NCBI RefSeq assembly: GCF_001953875.1 | Contig: NZ_MQUR01000051.1 | Coordinates: 1 to 54,525, forward strand | Origin: Streptomyces amritsarensis | GTDB lineage: Bacteria > Actinomycetota > Actinomycetes > Streptomycetales > Streptomycetaceae | Length of the DNA stretch: 54,525 nucleotides | Direction: 5' to 3' | Shown: positions 1 through 8,106 of the stretch, piece after piece | Numbering within the stretch: the stretch's first letter is position 1 | Layout: every line of letters begins with the position of its first letter | Notes under the pieces: generated by a model | Database searches by the model: none | The model's input: the letters and a program-made list of their open reading frames with translations, nothing else | Told to the model about the DNA's origin: nothing | Translations under genes and position numbers: made by a program

Positions 1-20
1 AAGGCGTCGGGAACACATTG

Positions 21-38
21 ACTTAGGCAAGCCTAAGT
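21..38. promoter_or_regulatory. Iron box (DmdR/DtxR-type operator) before heme oxygenase
   Basis: ACTTAGGC-AA-GCCTAAGT is a perfect 8-bp inverted repeat around AA and matches the TTAGG...CCTAA ends of the actinobacterial iron box. It lies about 60 bases before the heme oxygenase start, so iron-loaded DmdR would be expected to repress that gene. The operator role is inferred from the match and the neighbouring gene. Confidence 0.8.
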
Positions 39-99
39 AGGAGTATCGGGCGTGGCGGCAGTGCCGCCACGCCCGTTTCCTCTTTCCTGGAGGTCCGCC

Positions 100-858
100 T
101 TGGACGCCTTCTCTACGGTCATCCGCGTCGCGTCGCACGAGCAGCACACCGAGGCCGAGACGTCGACCTTCATGAGCGACCTGCTGGGCGGGCGGCTCGG
201 AGTGGACGCGTACACCCGCTACACCGAACAGCTGTGGTTCGTGTACCGGGCCCTGGAGGAGGCGGCCGAGTCCCTGAAGGACGACCCGGTGGCGGGACCC
301 TTCATCCGGCCCGAGCTGATGCGCGTCGCGGAGATAGAGCGGGACCTCGCGCACCTGCTGGGCCCGCAGTGGCGCCGGAACGTGGTGGCGCTGCCCTCGA
401 CCGAGGCCTACGCCGCACGGGTGGCCCAGTGCGCGGCCGAGTGGCCGGGCGGGTACGTCGCCCACCACTACACCCGCTACCTGGGCGACCTCTCCGGCGG
501 GCAGATCATCCGCGACAAGGCGGAGCGCACGTGGGGCTTCGAGCGCAAGGGCGACGGCGTCCGCTTCTACGTCTTCGCGGACATCTCCAACCCCGCGGCC
601 GTTTCAGGAGGCCGTGAGCGCCCACAGGGCCACGGGGCCCTGTGGCCACAGGAGCACGGGCGGGGCCGGCCGCTGCCGCCGCCCGTGCGGCGGCCGGGGC
701 GCCGAGTTCGTCGTCCGGGCGCCGTCCCGCCGTGGCGACCGGCTCCCTCGTCGGCGCCCGCGTACCTTCCGGGTGCGGGACCTACGCCGGGTGCGCGGGC
801 GGGGCGAAGCGGACGCGGCCGCCGACCTCGATCGTGCCGTCGGCGCCGGGGGCGGTGA
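100..858 (+). CDS. hmuO: Biliverdin-forming heme oxygenase, C-terminus frameshifted or deleted
   Basis: Heme oxygenases open the heme ring in the cytoplasm and release iron, CO and biliverdin. I chose the TTG at 100 because GGAGG stands 7 bases before it and the family homology begins there. His16, in the HTEAE stretch before STFMSDLL, aligns with the proximal heme ligand; the distal-helix motif DLSGGQ follows near residue 130. Homology stops at ISNPAA (about residue 167, base 600). The last roughly 45 residues of the family, its final helices, are missing. The open frame runs on to 858 as Arg/Pro/Gly-rich sequence that looks untranslated-like, passes through a strong hairpin (622-645) and overlaps the opposing PhzF gene. 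Another frame gives Phe, as expected by the family, right after base 601, so a small indel is likely. It may be a pseudogene or a shortened enzyme. Confidence 0.72.
   Translation: MDAFSTVIRVASHEQHTEAETSTFMSDLLGGRLGVDAYTRYTEQLWFVYRALEEAAESLKDDPVAGPFIRPELMRVAEIERDLAHLLGPQWRRNVVALPSTEAYAARVAQCAAEWPGGYVAHHYTRYLGDLSGGQIIRDKAERTWGFERKGDGVRFYVFADISNPAAVSGGRERPQGHGALWPQEHGRGRPLPPPVRRPGRRVRRPGAVPPWRPAPSSAPAYLPGAGPTPGARAGRSGRGRRPRSCRRRRGR
622..645 (+). terminator. Hairpin inside the aberrant 3' end of the heme oxygenase frame
   Basis: CCACAGGGCC and GGCCCTGTGG form a perfect 10-bp stem around the four-base loop ACGG. It lies just after the point where heme oxygenase homology ends, which fits a terminator that originally stood behind a shorter gene end. 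There is no U-tract, as is usual in streptomycetes. Confidence 0.5.
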
Positions 859-1447
859 GGATCTGGGAGCCGGCGCCCTGGGTGATGTTCAGGGAGCGGT
901 CCAGCTGGGCCGTCAGCAGGATCGCCGCCGATCCGGTGGCCTCGTCCTCGGCGATGACGCCGTCGGGGCGGCGCGGGAAGCCCCGGGCCCGGACGCGGCC
1001 CGCGGCCTCGTCCTCCCACGCCCAGGCGTACAGCCAGCCTTCGCCGGGCGGCGGCGCCGGGAGCGCCTCGACCTCGGCGACGCTTGCGTACTGCTGGGTG
1101 CGCTTGTCCTCGACCCACTCGGGCCGGGCCGTGATCCAGGTGAACTCCCCGTCGTCACGGGCCCATACGGATCCGACGGGCGGCTGGAGCTCCTCGATGT
1201 CCAGCAACCACGCGACCCCGACCAGCGGGTGTCCCGCGAAGGCCATCCGCGTGCCGGGGGTGCGGATGTCGACGACCCCGCGCTCGGGGTCGTCGACGAA
1301 CACCGTCTCGCTGTAGCCGAGTTCGGCGGCCAGTGCCTGCCGCGACGCGTCGTCGGGGCAGGTCCGGCCGTCGCGCACGACACCGAGCAGGTTGCCGTGG
1401 CGGCCGTCCCCCGCGCAGAAGACCTTCAGGACATCGAGATCGTTCAC
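782..1447 (-). CDS. PhzF-family protein, short form (221 aa)
   Basis: PhzF-type proteins have a two-lobed diaminopimelate-epimerase-like fold and are often annotated as isomerases. The GYSETVF motif (residues 44-50) carries the family's catalytic glutamate at 47, and an EDEATGSAA segment near residue 178 matches the second-lobe glycine-rich motif. At 221 residues it is clearly shorter than the usual 260-300, with a reduced second lobe. Start: the GTG at 1447 (VNDLDVLKVF), because sequence upstream of it runs toward the next gene without family homology. It lies between the heme oxygenase and htaA but has no obvious role in heme use. The substrate cannot be told from sequence. Confidence 0.8.
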   Translation of the reverse strand: MNDLDVLKVFCAGDGRHGNLLGVVRDGRTCPDDASRQALAAELGYSETVFVDDPERGVVDIRTPGTRMAFAGHPLVGVAWLLDIEELQPPVGSVWARDDGEFTWITARPEWVEDKRTQQYASVAEVEALPAPPPGEGWLYAWAWEDEAAGRVRARGFPRRPDGVIAEDEATGSAAILLTAQLDRSLNITQGAGSQILTAPGADGTIEVGGRVRFAPPAHPA

Positions 1448-1466
1448 GCGGGAATTCAAGCACGGT

Positions 1467-2924
1467 TCAGACCTGGGCCGTACGGCGCCTGCGGGCCAGG
1501 TGGACGGCGCCGGCGCCGGCCGCGATGACGACACCGGAGGTGGTGAGCAGCGCCGCGGCCGGTATCTCGGCGCCGGTGTCGGCGAGGTTGCCGCCGACGG
1601 AGGCGCCGCCCACCGAACCGCCGCCCGCGGTGCCGCCGCCCGCGGTGCCTCCGGTACCGCCGGTGGTCGTGCCCGCCGAACCGCCGGTGGTGGTGCCGCC
1701 CGTGGACGGCGGCAGGGTGGCGTCCTTGTCCACCGCCACGGAGAAGGTGACCGGGTCGATCGGGTCGCCCGCCCGGTACATGGGGCCGGTCGTGTCGTTG
1801 GCGAAGGCGGCCGCGCCGTCGGCGGTGAAGGCCGCCGGTACGCCGTTCAGCGCCAGCACGCCGTGCTGGGTCTTGTAGTCGGTCTTCGACAGGTCGAGCG
1901 TGGCGAAGGCGACACCCGTCCTGCTGCCGGCGGCGTTCTTGACGTCGACGTACAGGGTGCCGGTCTTGCCGGTGGCGTCGATACGGGGGTTGCCGAAGGT
2001 CATGTCGATGCCGTGGGCGGCGTACTGGAAGCGGAGGGTGCCCTCGAAGGAGGCGTTCAGCTTCTGCTGCTTCACGTCCAGCTCGCCCTTGCCGAAGGCG
2101 AAGTCGAAGAGTTCGCCGTTCTTGGCGGCGCCGCCGGCCGGGGTGATCGAGCCCGCGCCCAGCACGTACCGGCGGAAGGACTCCTTCACGCCCCACGTCA
2201 GCTTGCCGTTCAGGACCTTCTGCGTGCCGTCGGCCGGGGTGGTGGGCTTGGGGTCCTGGGTGGGAGCGGGGTCCTTCGTGGGGGCGGGGTCCTTGGTGGG
2301 GGTCGGCTTCGTCGGGGTCGGTTCGGGGGCGGGCTCCTCGAACTTCAGGTGCGCGGTGAGCGGGTCTCCGGCCTTGTTCTCGTAGCCCGGGGAACCGAGC
2401 GCGTCCGCGGCCTCCTTGGTGAGGGTCGTCGCCAGGCCGGTCATCGACGGGCCGGCGAAGGCGACGGTGGCCAGCGGAACGTCCTGGGCGGTGGCACCGG
2501 ACTTGGTGACGTCCGCGGTCAGCTTCTTGGTGCCGGTGTCGATGCGGATGTCCGAGAGCTTGACCTCGAAGCCGTGGCCGGTCGGCGGGGCGGGCGAGGA
2601 GAAGGTGACGCTGCCCTTGAAGGCCGCTTTCACGACGTGGCCGCCGGCCGGGTCGTACTGGCCGGTCGCCTCGATGAACCGCAGGGCGCCGTCGGCGTTC
2701 TGCTGGGCGCCCTCGGCGACGGTGATGGTGCCCTTGGCCATGCCGGTCACGTACGCGCGGTAGCCGGCGAGGACGCCCCAGTCGAGGGTGCCGCCGACGA
2801 TCTTCACGGGGCCGGTCGGCGGGCCGCCCGCGGCGGTGGCCGGCAGGGAGAAGGCGGTGGTGCCGAGAGCGGCGGCGGTCAGGACGGCGGCCGCGAGGGA
2901 GATCGGGCGGCGGATGGACGACAT
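1467..2924 (-). CDS. htaA: HtaA-domain heme-binding surface protein with LAxTG sorting signal
   Basis: HtaA proteins bind heme outside the cell and pass it to HmuT. This 485-residue protein has a signal peptide ending at about 32 (PATAAGG) and two HtaA domains that open with LDWGVLAGYRAYVTG (47-61) and LTWGVKESFRRYVLG. The tyrosine in the YVTG-type motif is the usual axial ligand position. A Pro/Thr/Lys/Asp-rich linker with PTKDPAPTKD repeats joins the domains. The C-terminus has a Gly/Thr-rich stalk, the class E sortase motif LADTG (447-451), a hydrophobic segment and an RRRR tail, so covalent wall anchoring is expected. Start: ATG 2924, preceded by GGAG; longer in-frame starts would place charged residues before the signal peptide. 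It follows the second HtaA gene by about 50 bases and probably shares its iron-box promoter. No sortase gene is in the window. Confidence 0.93.
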   Translation of the reverse strand: MSSIRRPISLAAAVLTAAALGTTAFSLPATAAGGPPTGPVKIVGGTLDWGVLAGYRAYVTGMAKGTITVAEGAQQNADGALRFIEATGQYDPAGGHVVKAAFKGSVTFSSPAPPTGHGFEVKLSDIRIDTGTKKLTADVTKSGATAQDVPLATVAFAGPSMTGLATTLTKEAADALGSPGYENKAGDPLTAHLKFEEPAPEPTPTKPTPTKDPAPTKDPAPTQDPKPTTPADGTQKVLNGKLTWGVKESFRRYVLGAGSITPAGGAAKNGELFDFAFGKGELDVKQQKLNASFEGTLRFQYAAHGIDMTFGNPRIDATGKTGTLYVDVKNAAGSRTGVAFATLDLSKTDYKTQHGVLALNGVPAAFTADGAAAFANDTTGPMYRAGDPIDPVTFSVAVDKDATLPPSTGGTTTGGSAGTTTGGTGGTAGGGTAGGGSVGGASVGGNLADTGAEIPAAALLTTSGVVIAAGAGAVHLARRRRTAQV

Positions 2925-2974
2925 CGCGGGGAACTCCTGGGAGACGGAAGGGAAAAGGGGGCGGGGGTGGGGCA

Positions 2975-4705
2975 CTACTTCACCCCGTCGGCATCCGGCT
3001 CGGACCCGGCCGCTCCGGCGGAAGCCTCCGCCGCGGAGCCGGAGCCGGAGCCGTTGCCCGGAGCCGTGCCCGCGGGCGGGCCGGCCTGAGCCGAGGCCGA
3101 GGCCGGGGCCGATGCGGGCCCCGAGCCGGCAGCCGGGGTCGGGCCCGCCCCCGCGGAAGGACCAGCGCCCGAGGCGGCCGAGCCCGGCGTCGACACCTGA
3201 CCCGAGGCCGCGGCCGAAGCCTGCGCCGAGCCAGAGGCCGAGGCCGGGGCCGGGGCCGGGGCAACCGACCCCGCGGCCGAAGCCTGCGCCGAACCCGAAG
3301 CCGGGCCCGGGGCCGGGGTGGCGGTGGCGGCCGGGTTCGGGCGGCGCTTGCGCAGCAGGAGGGCTGCGGCCACGGCCAGGAGCAGGGCGGCCGCGGCGAG
3401 GGCCGCGTAGAGGCCGGTGTTCGAGGAGGTGCCGGATTCCGCGGCGGGGGCGGGTTCGTCCGCCGACGGTGCGGGAGCGGGGGCCGCCGACGGCGAGGCC
3501 GTGGAGCCCAGATCGGGCAGGGCCGGCAGCTTCGCGGTGGCGTCGAGGGCGACGGCCAGCGAGACGGGGTCCATCTCGGTGCCGGCCTTGTACATGGAGT
3601 TGAAGGCCTGCGAACCGCCCTCGGTGAGGGTGGCGGGGGCCTCGGTCAGGGTGACGAGCGCGCCCTCGGCCTTCAGGGCCTTGGCGTCGAACTCGACCAG
3701 CGGGACGGCGTTCTTCGTCGCGCCCTGCGTGGTGACGTCCGCGGACAGCACGCCCTTGCCGTTCTCCACCTTCACGCCCACTTTGCCGAGCGTCAGGTCC
3801 AAGTGGGCGCCGGTGAACTGCACGGTGCCGGCGAACGCCGCGTCAAGCGTGCCTTTCCGGCCGTCGTACGCACCCTTGCCCTGCGGGAAGCGGAACAGCG
3901 CACCACCGTCCTGGGCGCCCTCGGCCAGGGTCCACTTGCCCTGGCCGACCGAACCGGTGACGTACTCGCGGAACGTGCGGCGCACCCCCCAGTCGACGGC
4001 GGCGTCGGCGAACGCGCCGGGCGCCTGCGGCGCCTCGGCCGTGGCGCCCGGCTGGGCGGTCGCCGGCTGCGAAACCTCCCCGGCGGGGGCCGTCTTGACG
4101 TCGGCCGAGAGCGAGAGCGGGTCGAGCCGCGTGCCGGCCGGGTAGTAGCCGGCGAACGCCTGGGCGCCCTGCGAGGTGAGGGTGGCCGGGATGCCGGTGA
4201 GGGTCAGCGGGGAGGCGCCGCCCTTCATGTTGATCCCGCCGACACCGAGCGTCGCGAAGGGCACCTGGCTCTGGTTGCTGACCGCACCGGTGTCCTTGGC
4301 CCGGCTGGAGACGTCCACGTACAGCGTCCCGCTCCCGCCGCTGATCTTGACGGTGGGGCGGCTGACGGTCATGTCCAGCTCGTGGACGCCGTCGGGCTTC
4401 TGGTGGCCCTGGAACGTCACCCCGCCGGAGTACGAGGCTTCGAACGCGCCCGTGTCGGGGTCGTACGAGCCGGTGGCCGAGTGGAAGCGGAACAGGCTTC
4501 CGCCGGCCGTGGCGGCTCCGCCCTTCAGCTGGAAACCGCCTTTTGCCACAGGACCGGTGACATAACTCTGGAAAGAGGATTTGATGCCCCAGTCGAGCCG
4601 ACCCCCCTGTACGGTGCCCGCGTGAGCGGCGGTCGCCGGGAGCAGAGCCCCCAACAGGCCCGCCAGCAGGGCGATGGCGAGCGTACGGACGGGTCTCGCG
4701 GGCAT
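2975..4705 (-). CDS. htaA: HtaA-domain heme-binding protein, membrane-anchored with long Ala/Pro/Ser tail
   Basis: A 576-residue secreted heme-binding protein and the first gene of the leftward operon. The signal peptide ends near residue 29 (TAAHAG). Two HtaA domains begin with LDWGIKSSFQSYVTG (Tyr48) and VDWGVRRTFREYVTG. A Pro/Ala/Ser stretch leads to a transmembrane helix at about 431-451, followed by RKRRPNP. The residues just before the helix read SSNTG, a possible worn sorting motif, but about 125 residues of Ala, Pro, Ser and Gly follow the basic stop, which would block normal sortase processing. The tail contains repeated ASGSAQASAA blocks and should be cytoplasmic. It likely relays heme between the wall-bound HtaA protein and HmuT. 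Regulation: the iron box at 4732-4750, 27 bases before the start. Confidence 0.9.
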   Translation of the reverse strand: MPARPVRTLAIALLAGLLGALLPATAAHAGTVQGGRLDWGIKSSFQSYVTGPVAKGGFQLKGGAATAGGSLFRFHSATGSYDPDTGAFEASYSGGVTFQGHQKPDGVHELDMTVSRPTVKISGGSGTLYVDVSSRAKDTGAVSNQSQVPFATLGVGGINMKGGASPLTLTGIPATLTSQGAQAFAGYYPAGTRLDPLSLSADVKTAPAGEVSQPATAQPGATAEAPQAPGAFADAAVDWGVRRTFREYVTGSVGQGKWTLAEGAQDGGALFRFPQGKGAYDGRKGTLDAAFAGTVQFTGAHLDLTLGKVGVKVENGKGVLSADVTTQGATKNAVPLVEFDAKALKAEGALVTLTEAPATLTEGGSQAFNSMYKAGTEMDPVSLAVALDATAKLPALPDLGSTASPSAAPAPAPSADEPAPAAESGTSSNTGLYAALAAAALLLAVAAALLLRKRRPNPAATATPAPGPASGSAQASAAGSVAPAPAPASASGSAQASAAASGQVSTPGSAASGAGPSAGAGPTPAAGSGPASAPASASAQAGPPAGTAPGNGSGSGSAAEASAGAAGSEPDADGVK

Positions 4706-4731
4706 GAATGCCCCCTCCAGGGTCTAGCAAG

Positions 4732-4750
4732 CAAGGTTAGGCTAACCTAA
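4732..4750. promoter_or_regulatory. Iron box between htaA and hmuT operons
   Basis: CAAGGTTAGGCTAACCTAA matches the iron-box consensus TTAGGTTAGGCTWACCTAA at 17 of 19 positions by eye. It sits in the 61-base gap between the divergent htaA and hmuTUV genes and can cover both promoters, so DmdR would switch surface receptors and importer together. Confidence 0.9.
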
Positions 4751-4766
4751 GCTACACCCAGGCCGG

Positions 4767-5828
4767 ATGGAAACCCCCCGGTCCCCAGAACCTCAGTCGG
4801 ACGATCAGGACGGTGCCTTCGTGCCTACGCCCGCCGCGTCACACCGCTTTCCCCGTCTCGCAGTTGCCGTGACAGCCCTGGCACTGGCGCTGACAGGCTG
4901 CGGAGGTACGGCCACCACTCCGGGCTCACCCGCCCCCGCCGCCGCTCCGGACCGGGTGGAACCGCTCGCCGCGACGCCGCAGCCCGCCCTGCCGGTGACG
5001 GTGCCCTCGGCCGACGGCGCCCAGGTGACCGTCACCTCGGCCGACCGGGTGATCCCGCTGACCGGCAGCCTCAACGAGATCGTCCACACGCTGGGGCTCG
5101 GCGGGCAGGTCGTCGCCCGCGACATCACGGCCACCTTCGAACAGGCCGCCCGGCTGCCGGTGGTGACACGTGGCCACGATGTCTCCGCCGAGAGCGTGCT
5201 CTCCCTGCGCCCCACGCTGGTGCTGGCGGAGACCACCACCGGTCCCGCCGAGGCAGTGCAGCAGATCCGCGACGCCGGCATCCCGGTCCTCGTCGTCGCT
5301 CCCGCCAAGGGGCTGGACGACGTTCCGAAGCGGATCGACGCCGTCGCCGCCGCGCTCGGCGTCAAGGACGCCGGCGCACAGCTGACCCGGCGCACGGCCG
5401 ACCGGATCGCCGCCGTCCGCAAGAACGTTCCCGCGTCCGGGGGCAAGCAGCCCCGGGTGGCCTTCCTCTACCTGCGGGGCACCGCCTCCGTCTACCTGCT
5501 GGGCGGTTCGGACTCCGGCGCCGCCTCGCTGCTGGAGGCGGCCGGCGCGGTCGACACCGGCAAGGAGTCCGGCCTCGGCAAGGACTTCACCCCGATCACC
5601 AGCGAGGCCCTGGCGGCGGCGGCCCCCGACGCGATCCTGGTGATGTCCAAGGGGCTCGAATCGGTCGGCGGCATCGACGGACTGGTGAAGATCCCGGGCG
5701 TCGCCCAGACCCCGGCCGGTATGGACCGCCGCGTGGTCACGGTCGACGACGGCGTGCTGCTCAACTACGGCCCGCGCACGGACCAGGTCCTGTCCTCCCT
5801 GATCACCCAGCTCTACGGCAAGGGCTGA
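4767..5828 (+). CDS. hmuT: Heme ABC transporter substrate-binding lipoprotein HmuT
   Basis: HmuT receives heme at the outer face of the membrane and delivers it to HmuUV. The lipoprotein signal peptide ends in LTGC (Cys45 counted from the ATG). A Thr/Pro/Ala-rich linker precedes the two-lobed binding domain with TGSLNEIVHTLGL. His137 (TRGHDVS) and Tyr235 (FLYLRG) stand where the axial ligands of corynebacterial HmuT are found. Start: I give the ATG at 4767; a GTG at 4821, preceded by AGGACGG, also gives a complete 27-residue signal peptide and may be the true start. It is followed by hmuU after one base, and by hmuV, as one operon under the iron box at 4732-4750. Confidence 0.93.
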   Translation: METPRSPEPQSDDQDGAFVPTPAASHRFPRLAVAVTALALALTGCGGTATTPGSPAPAAAPDRVEPLAATPQPALPVTVPSADGAQVTVTSADRVIPLTGSLNEIVHTLGLGGQVVARDITATFEQAARLPVVTRGHDVSAESVLSLRPTLVLAETTTGPAEAVQQIRDAGIPVLVVAPAKGLDDVPKRIDAVAAALGVKDAGAQLTRRTADRIAAVRKNVPASGGKQPRVAFLYLRGTASVYLLGGSDSGAASLLEAAGAVDTGKESGLGKDFTPITSEALAAAAPDAILVMSKGLESVGGIDGLVKIPGVAQTPAGMDRRVVTVDDGVLLNYGPRTDQVLSSLITQLYGKG

Positions 5829-5829
5829 G

Positions 5830-7014
5830 ATGACGCTCCCCGAAGCCGCCCCCACCCCCACCAAAGCCACCGCCCCCGGCACGGAAGCCGCTGCCCCCGG
5901 CACGGGAACCGCACCCGGCCCGGCCGCAGCCGCCCCTACCCCCGCCAAAGCCACCGCCCCCGGCACGGGAACCGCAGGCGGGTGGCGCGGCCGGAAGGCC
6001 CTGCTCCTCACCCTCGCCCTCGTCGCGACCCTGCTCCTCCTCGCCCTGGTCTCCGCCGGCACCGGCGCCTACCGCATCCCCACCGCGGACGTCCTCGCCT
6101 CCGCCCAGCACCGCCTGGGCCTCGGCGGGGCGCCGCTGGACCGGGTCGGCGAGAGCGTGCTGTGGAACGTACGCCTCCCCCGCGTCGTGCTGGCACTGCT
6201 CGTCGGCGCCTGCCTCGGCTGCGCGGGCGCGCTGATGCAGGGCGTCTTCGGCAACCCGCTCGCCGAGCCCGGCGTCATCGGCATCTCGGCGGGCGCGGCC
6301 GTCGGCGCGGTCGCCGCCATCGGCCTCGGACTCAGCTTCTTCGGCAACTGGACCATCACCGTCTGCGCGTTCGTCTCGGGACTGGCCACCGTCAGCGCCG
6401 TCTACCTCCTCTCCCGCAACGGCGGGAAGACGGAGGTCGTCACGCTCATCCTCACCGGCATCGCGGTCAACGCCTTCGCCGGCGCCCTCATCGGCCTGTT
6501 CGTGTTCTTCGCGGACAGCGGCCAGGTCAACCAGATCACCTTCTGGCAGCTGGGCTCCCTCGCCCAGGCCACCTGGCCCAAGGTCCTCGCGGTCCTGCCG
6601 TGCGCCGCCGCCGGCCTGTTCATCGCCCCCCTCTACGCCCGCCGGCTCGACCTCCTCTCGCTCGGCGAGCGGCCCGCACGCCACCTCGGCGTCGACGTCG
6701 AACGGCTGCGCCTGGCCCTGATCCTGGTCGTCGCGCTGCTCACCGCGGCCGCCGTGGCCGTCGCCGGCGTCATCACCTTCGTCGGCCTGCTCGTCCCGCA
6801 CCTGCTGCGCATGGCCAACGGCCCCGGCCACCGCTTCCTGGTCCCGGGCAGCGCCCTGGCCGGCGCCGTGGTCCTGGTCGCCGGCGACCTCGCCGCCCGG
6901 ACCCTCGCCCAGCCGGCCGAGCTGCCGCTCGGCGTCCTGACCGCCCTCATCGGCAGCCCGTTCTTCTTCTGGCTGCTGCGTCGCACCCGCCGCAAGCAAG
7001 GAGGCTGGGCGTGA
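5830..7014 (+). CDS. hmuU: Heme ABC transporter permease HmuU (FecCD family)
   Basis: The membrane channel of the heme importer, with about ten helices of the FecCD type. Family signatures visible are VLWNVRLPRVVLALLVGACLG near residue 115, the NPLAEPGVIGISAGA loop, and GVITFVGLLVPHLLR near 320, which contacts the ATPase. The protein has 394 residues against about 340 in relatives. The extra length is an N-terminal extension of some 50 residues rich in Ala, Pro and Thr with two copies of PTP(T/A)KATAPGT. The gene starts one base after hmuT ends and its stop overlaps the GTG of hmuV, so the three are probably translated together. Confidence 0.95.
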   Translation: MTLPEAAPTPTKATAPGTEAAAPGTGTAPGPAAAAPTPAKATAPGTGTAGGWRGRKALLLTLALVATLLLLALVSAGTGAYRIPTADVLASAQHRLGLGGAPLDRVGESVLWNVRLPRVVLALLVGACLGCAGALMQGVFGNPLAEPGVIGISAGAAVGAVAAIGLGLSFFGNWTITVCAFVSGLATVSAVYLLSRNGGKTEVVTLILTGIAVNAFAGALIGLFVFFADSGQVNQITFWQLGSLAQATWPKVLAVLPCAAAGLFIAPLYARRLDLLSLGERPARHLGVDVERLRLALILVVALLTAAAVAVAGVITFVGLLVPHLLRMANGPGHRFLVPGSALAGAVVLVAGDLAARTLAQPAELPLGVLTALIGSPFFFWLLRRTRRKQGGWA

Positions 7015-7934
7015 CCCGCACCCACACCACCGCCCCCGGAACCGGCGCGGCGAGGCCTGGCGCGCTGTCGCGCCTGTTCGCCCGCGGCCGCCGCACCGTC
7101 CCGGCCCGGCCGGCCCCCGGCACGGCCCTCGCCGAAGCCGTGGACCTGCACGTCCGGCTCGGGCAGCGCGAGGTGCTCGCCGGTATCGACCTGTCCGCCC
7201 GGGCCGGGGAGGTGCTGGCTCTGGTCGGCCCGAACGGCGCGGGCAAGTCCACCCTCCTCGCCGCGCTCGCGGCGGACCTGCCCGCCGCCTCCGGGGAAGT
7301 CCGCATCGACGGCCGCCCGGTGGGCGACTGGAGCGCCCCGGATCTCGCGCTGCGCCGCTCGGTCCTGCCCCAGGCGGCCGCACTGTCGTTCCCCTTCCCG
7401 GTGGGGGACGTCGTACGGATGGGCCGCGCGCCCTGGGCCGGCACCCCCTTCGCCGAAGCGGACGAGGAGGCCGTCGCCGCGGCGATGGCCGTGGTCGAGG
7501 TCGGCGAATTCGCCGCGCGCCCCTTCTCCGCTCTCTCCGGTGGCGAGCGGGCCCGCGTCGCGCTGGCCCGCGTACTGGCCCAGCGGGCGCCGCTGCTGCT
7601 GCTGGACGAGCCCACGGCCGCCCTCGACCTGCGCCACCAGGAACTGGTGCTGCGCATCTGCCGGGAGCGGGCCCGGGCCGGTGACGCGGTCGTCGTCGTC
7701 CTGCACGACCTGGGGCTGGCCGCCGCCTACGCGGACCGGGCCGCCGTCCTGCACGACGGGCGGATCGCCGCGGACGGCCCGCCGGCCGAGGTGTTCGAGG
7801 ATGCCCTCCTCAGCCGCGTGTACCGGCAGCCCGTCGAGGTGCTCCCGCACCCCCGGACGGGGGCCCCGCTGGTGGTCCCCGTACGAGCCGTGGAGGGCTC
7901 GTACGACGGCCTCGTGTCCCAGGCCGGGACGTGA
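7011..7934 (+). CDS. hmuV: Heme ABC transporter ATPase HmuV
   Basis: The 307-residue ATPase powering heme import. Walker A is GPNGAGKS at 73-80, the signature motif is LSGGE, Walker B is LLLLDEPTA, and the switch histidine is in VLHDLG. Start: the GTG at 7011, in the GTGA overlap with hmuU and preceded by GGAGG. The first 40 residues before the ABC fold are Arg/Pro-rich and not typical. A weakly conserved tail of about 25 residues follows the usual HPRTGAP(L/V)V end. Confidence 0.95.
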   Translation: MTRTHTTAPGTGAARPGALSRLFARGRRTVPARPAPGTALAEAVDLHVRLGQREVLAGIDLSARAGEVLALVGPNGAGKSTLLAALAADLPAASGEVRIDGRPVGDWSAPDLALRRSVLPQAAALSFPFPVGDVVRMGRAPWAGTPFAEADEEAVAAAMAVVEVGEFAARPFSALSGGERARVALARVLAQRAPLLLLDEPTAALDLRHQELVLRICRERARAGDAVVVVLHDLGLAAAYADRAAVLHDGRIAADGPPAEVFEDALLSRVYRQPVEVLPHPRTGAPLVVPVRAVEGSYDGLVSQAGT

Positions 7935-8106
7935 GAGCTGAAGTGCACTGTCCGCAGCCCGGTTCCGGCAAGACGTCCGCGACGACGCCCGACGAGCGGA
8001 CGCCGCGCACCATGAGGGGCTTCAAGGACGTGTGGGTGTTCGTGCGGGCGTCGGCACGGGCCTCCCGCCTGCGGCGACCCGGTGGCCGCGCCCGCCGGCT
8101 GACGGT

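Noticed and set aside
614..1528. Rightward open frame across the PhzF gene
   Set aside because: It is antisense to a PhzF gene with intact catalytic motifs; its product is Arg/Gly-rich and has no family.
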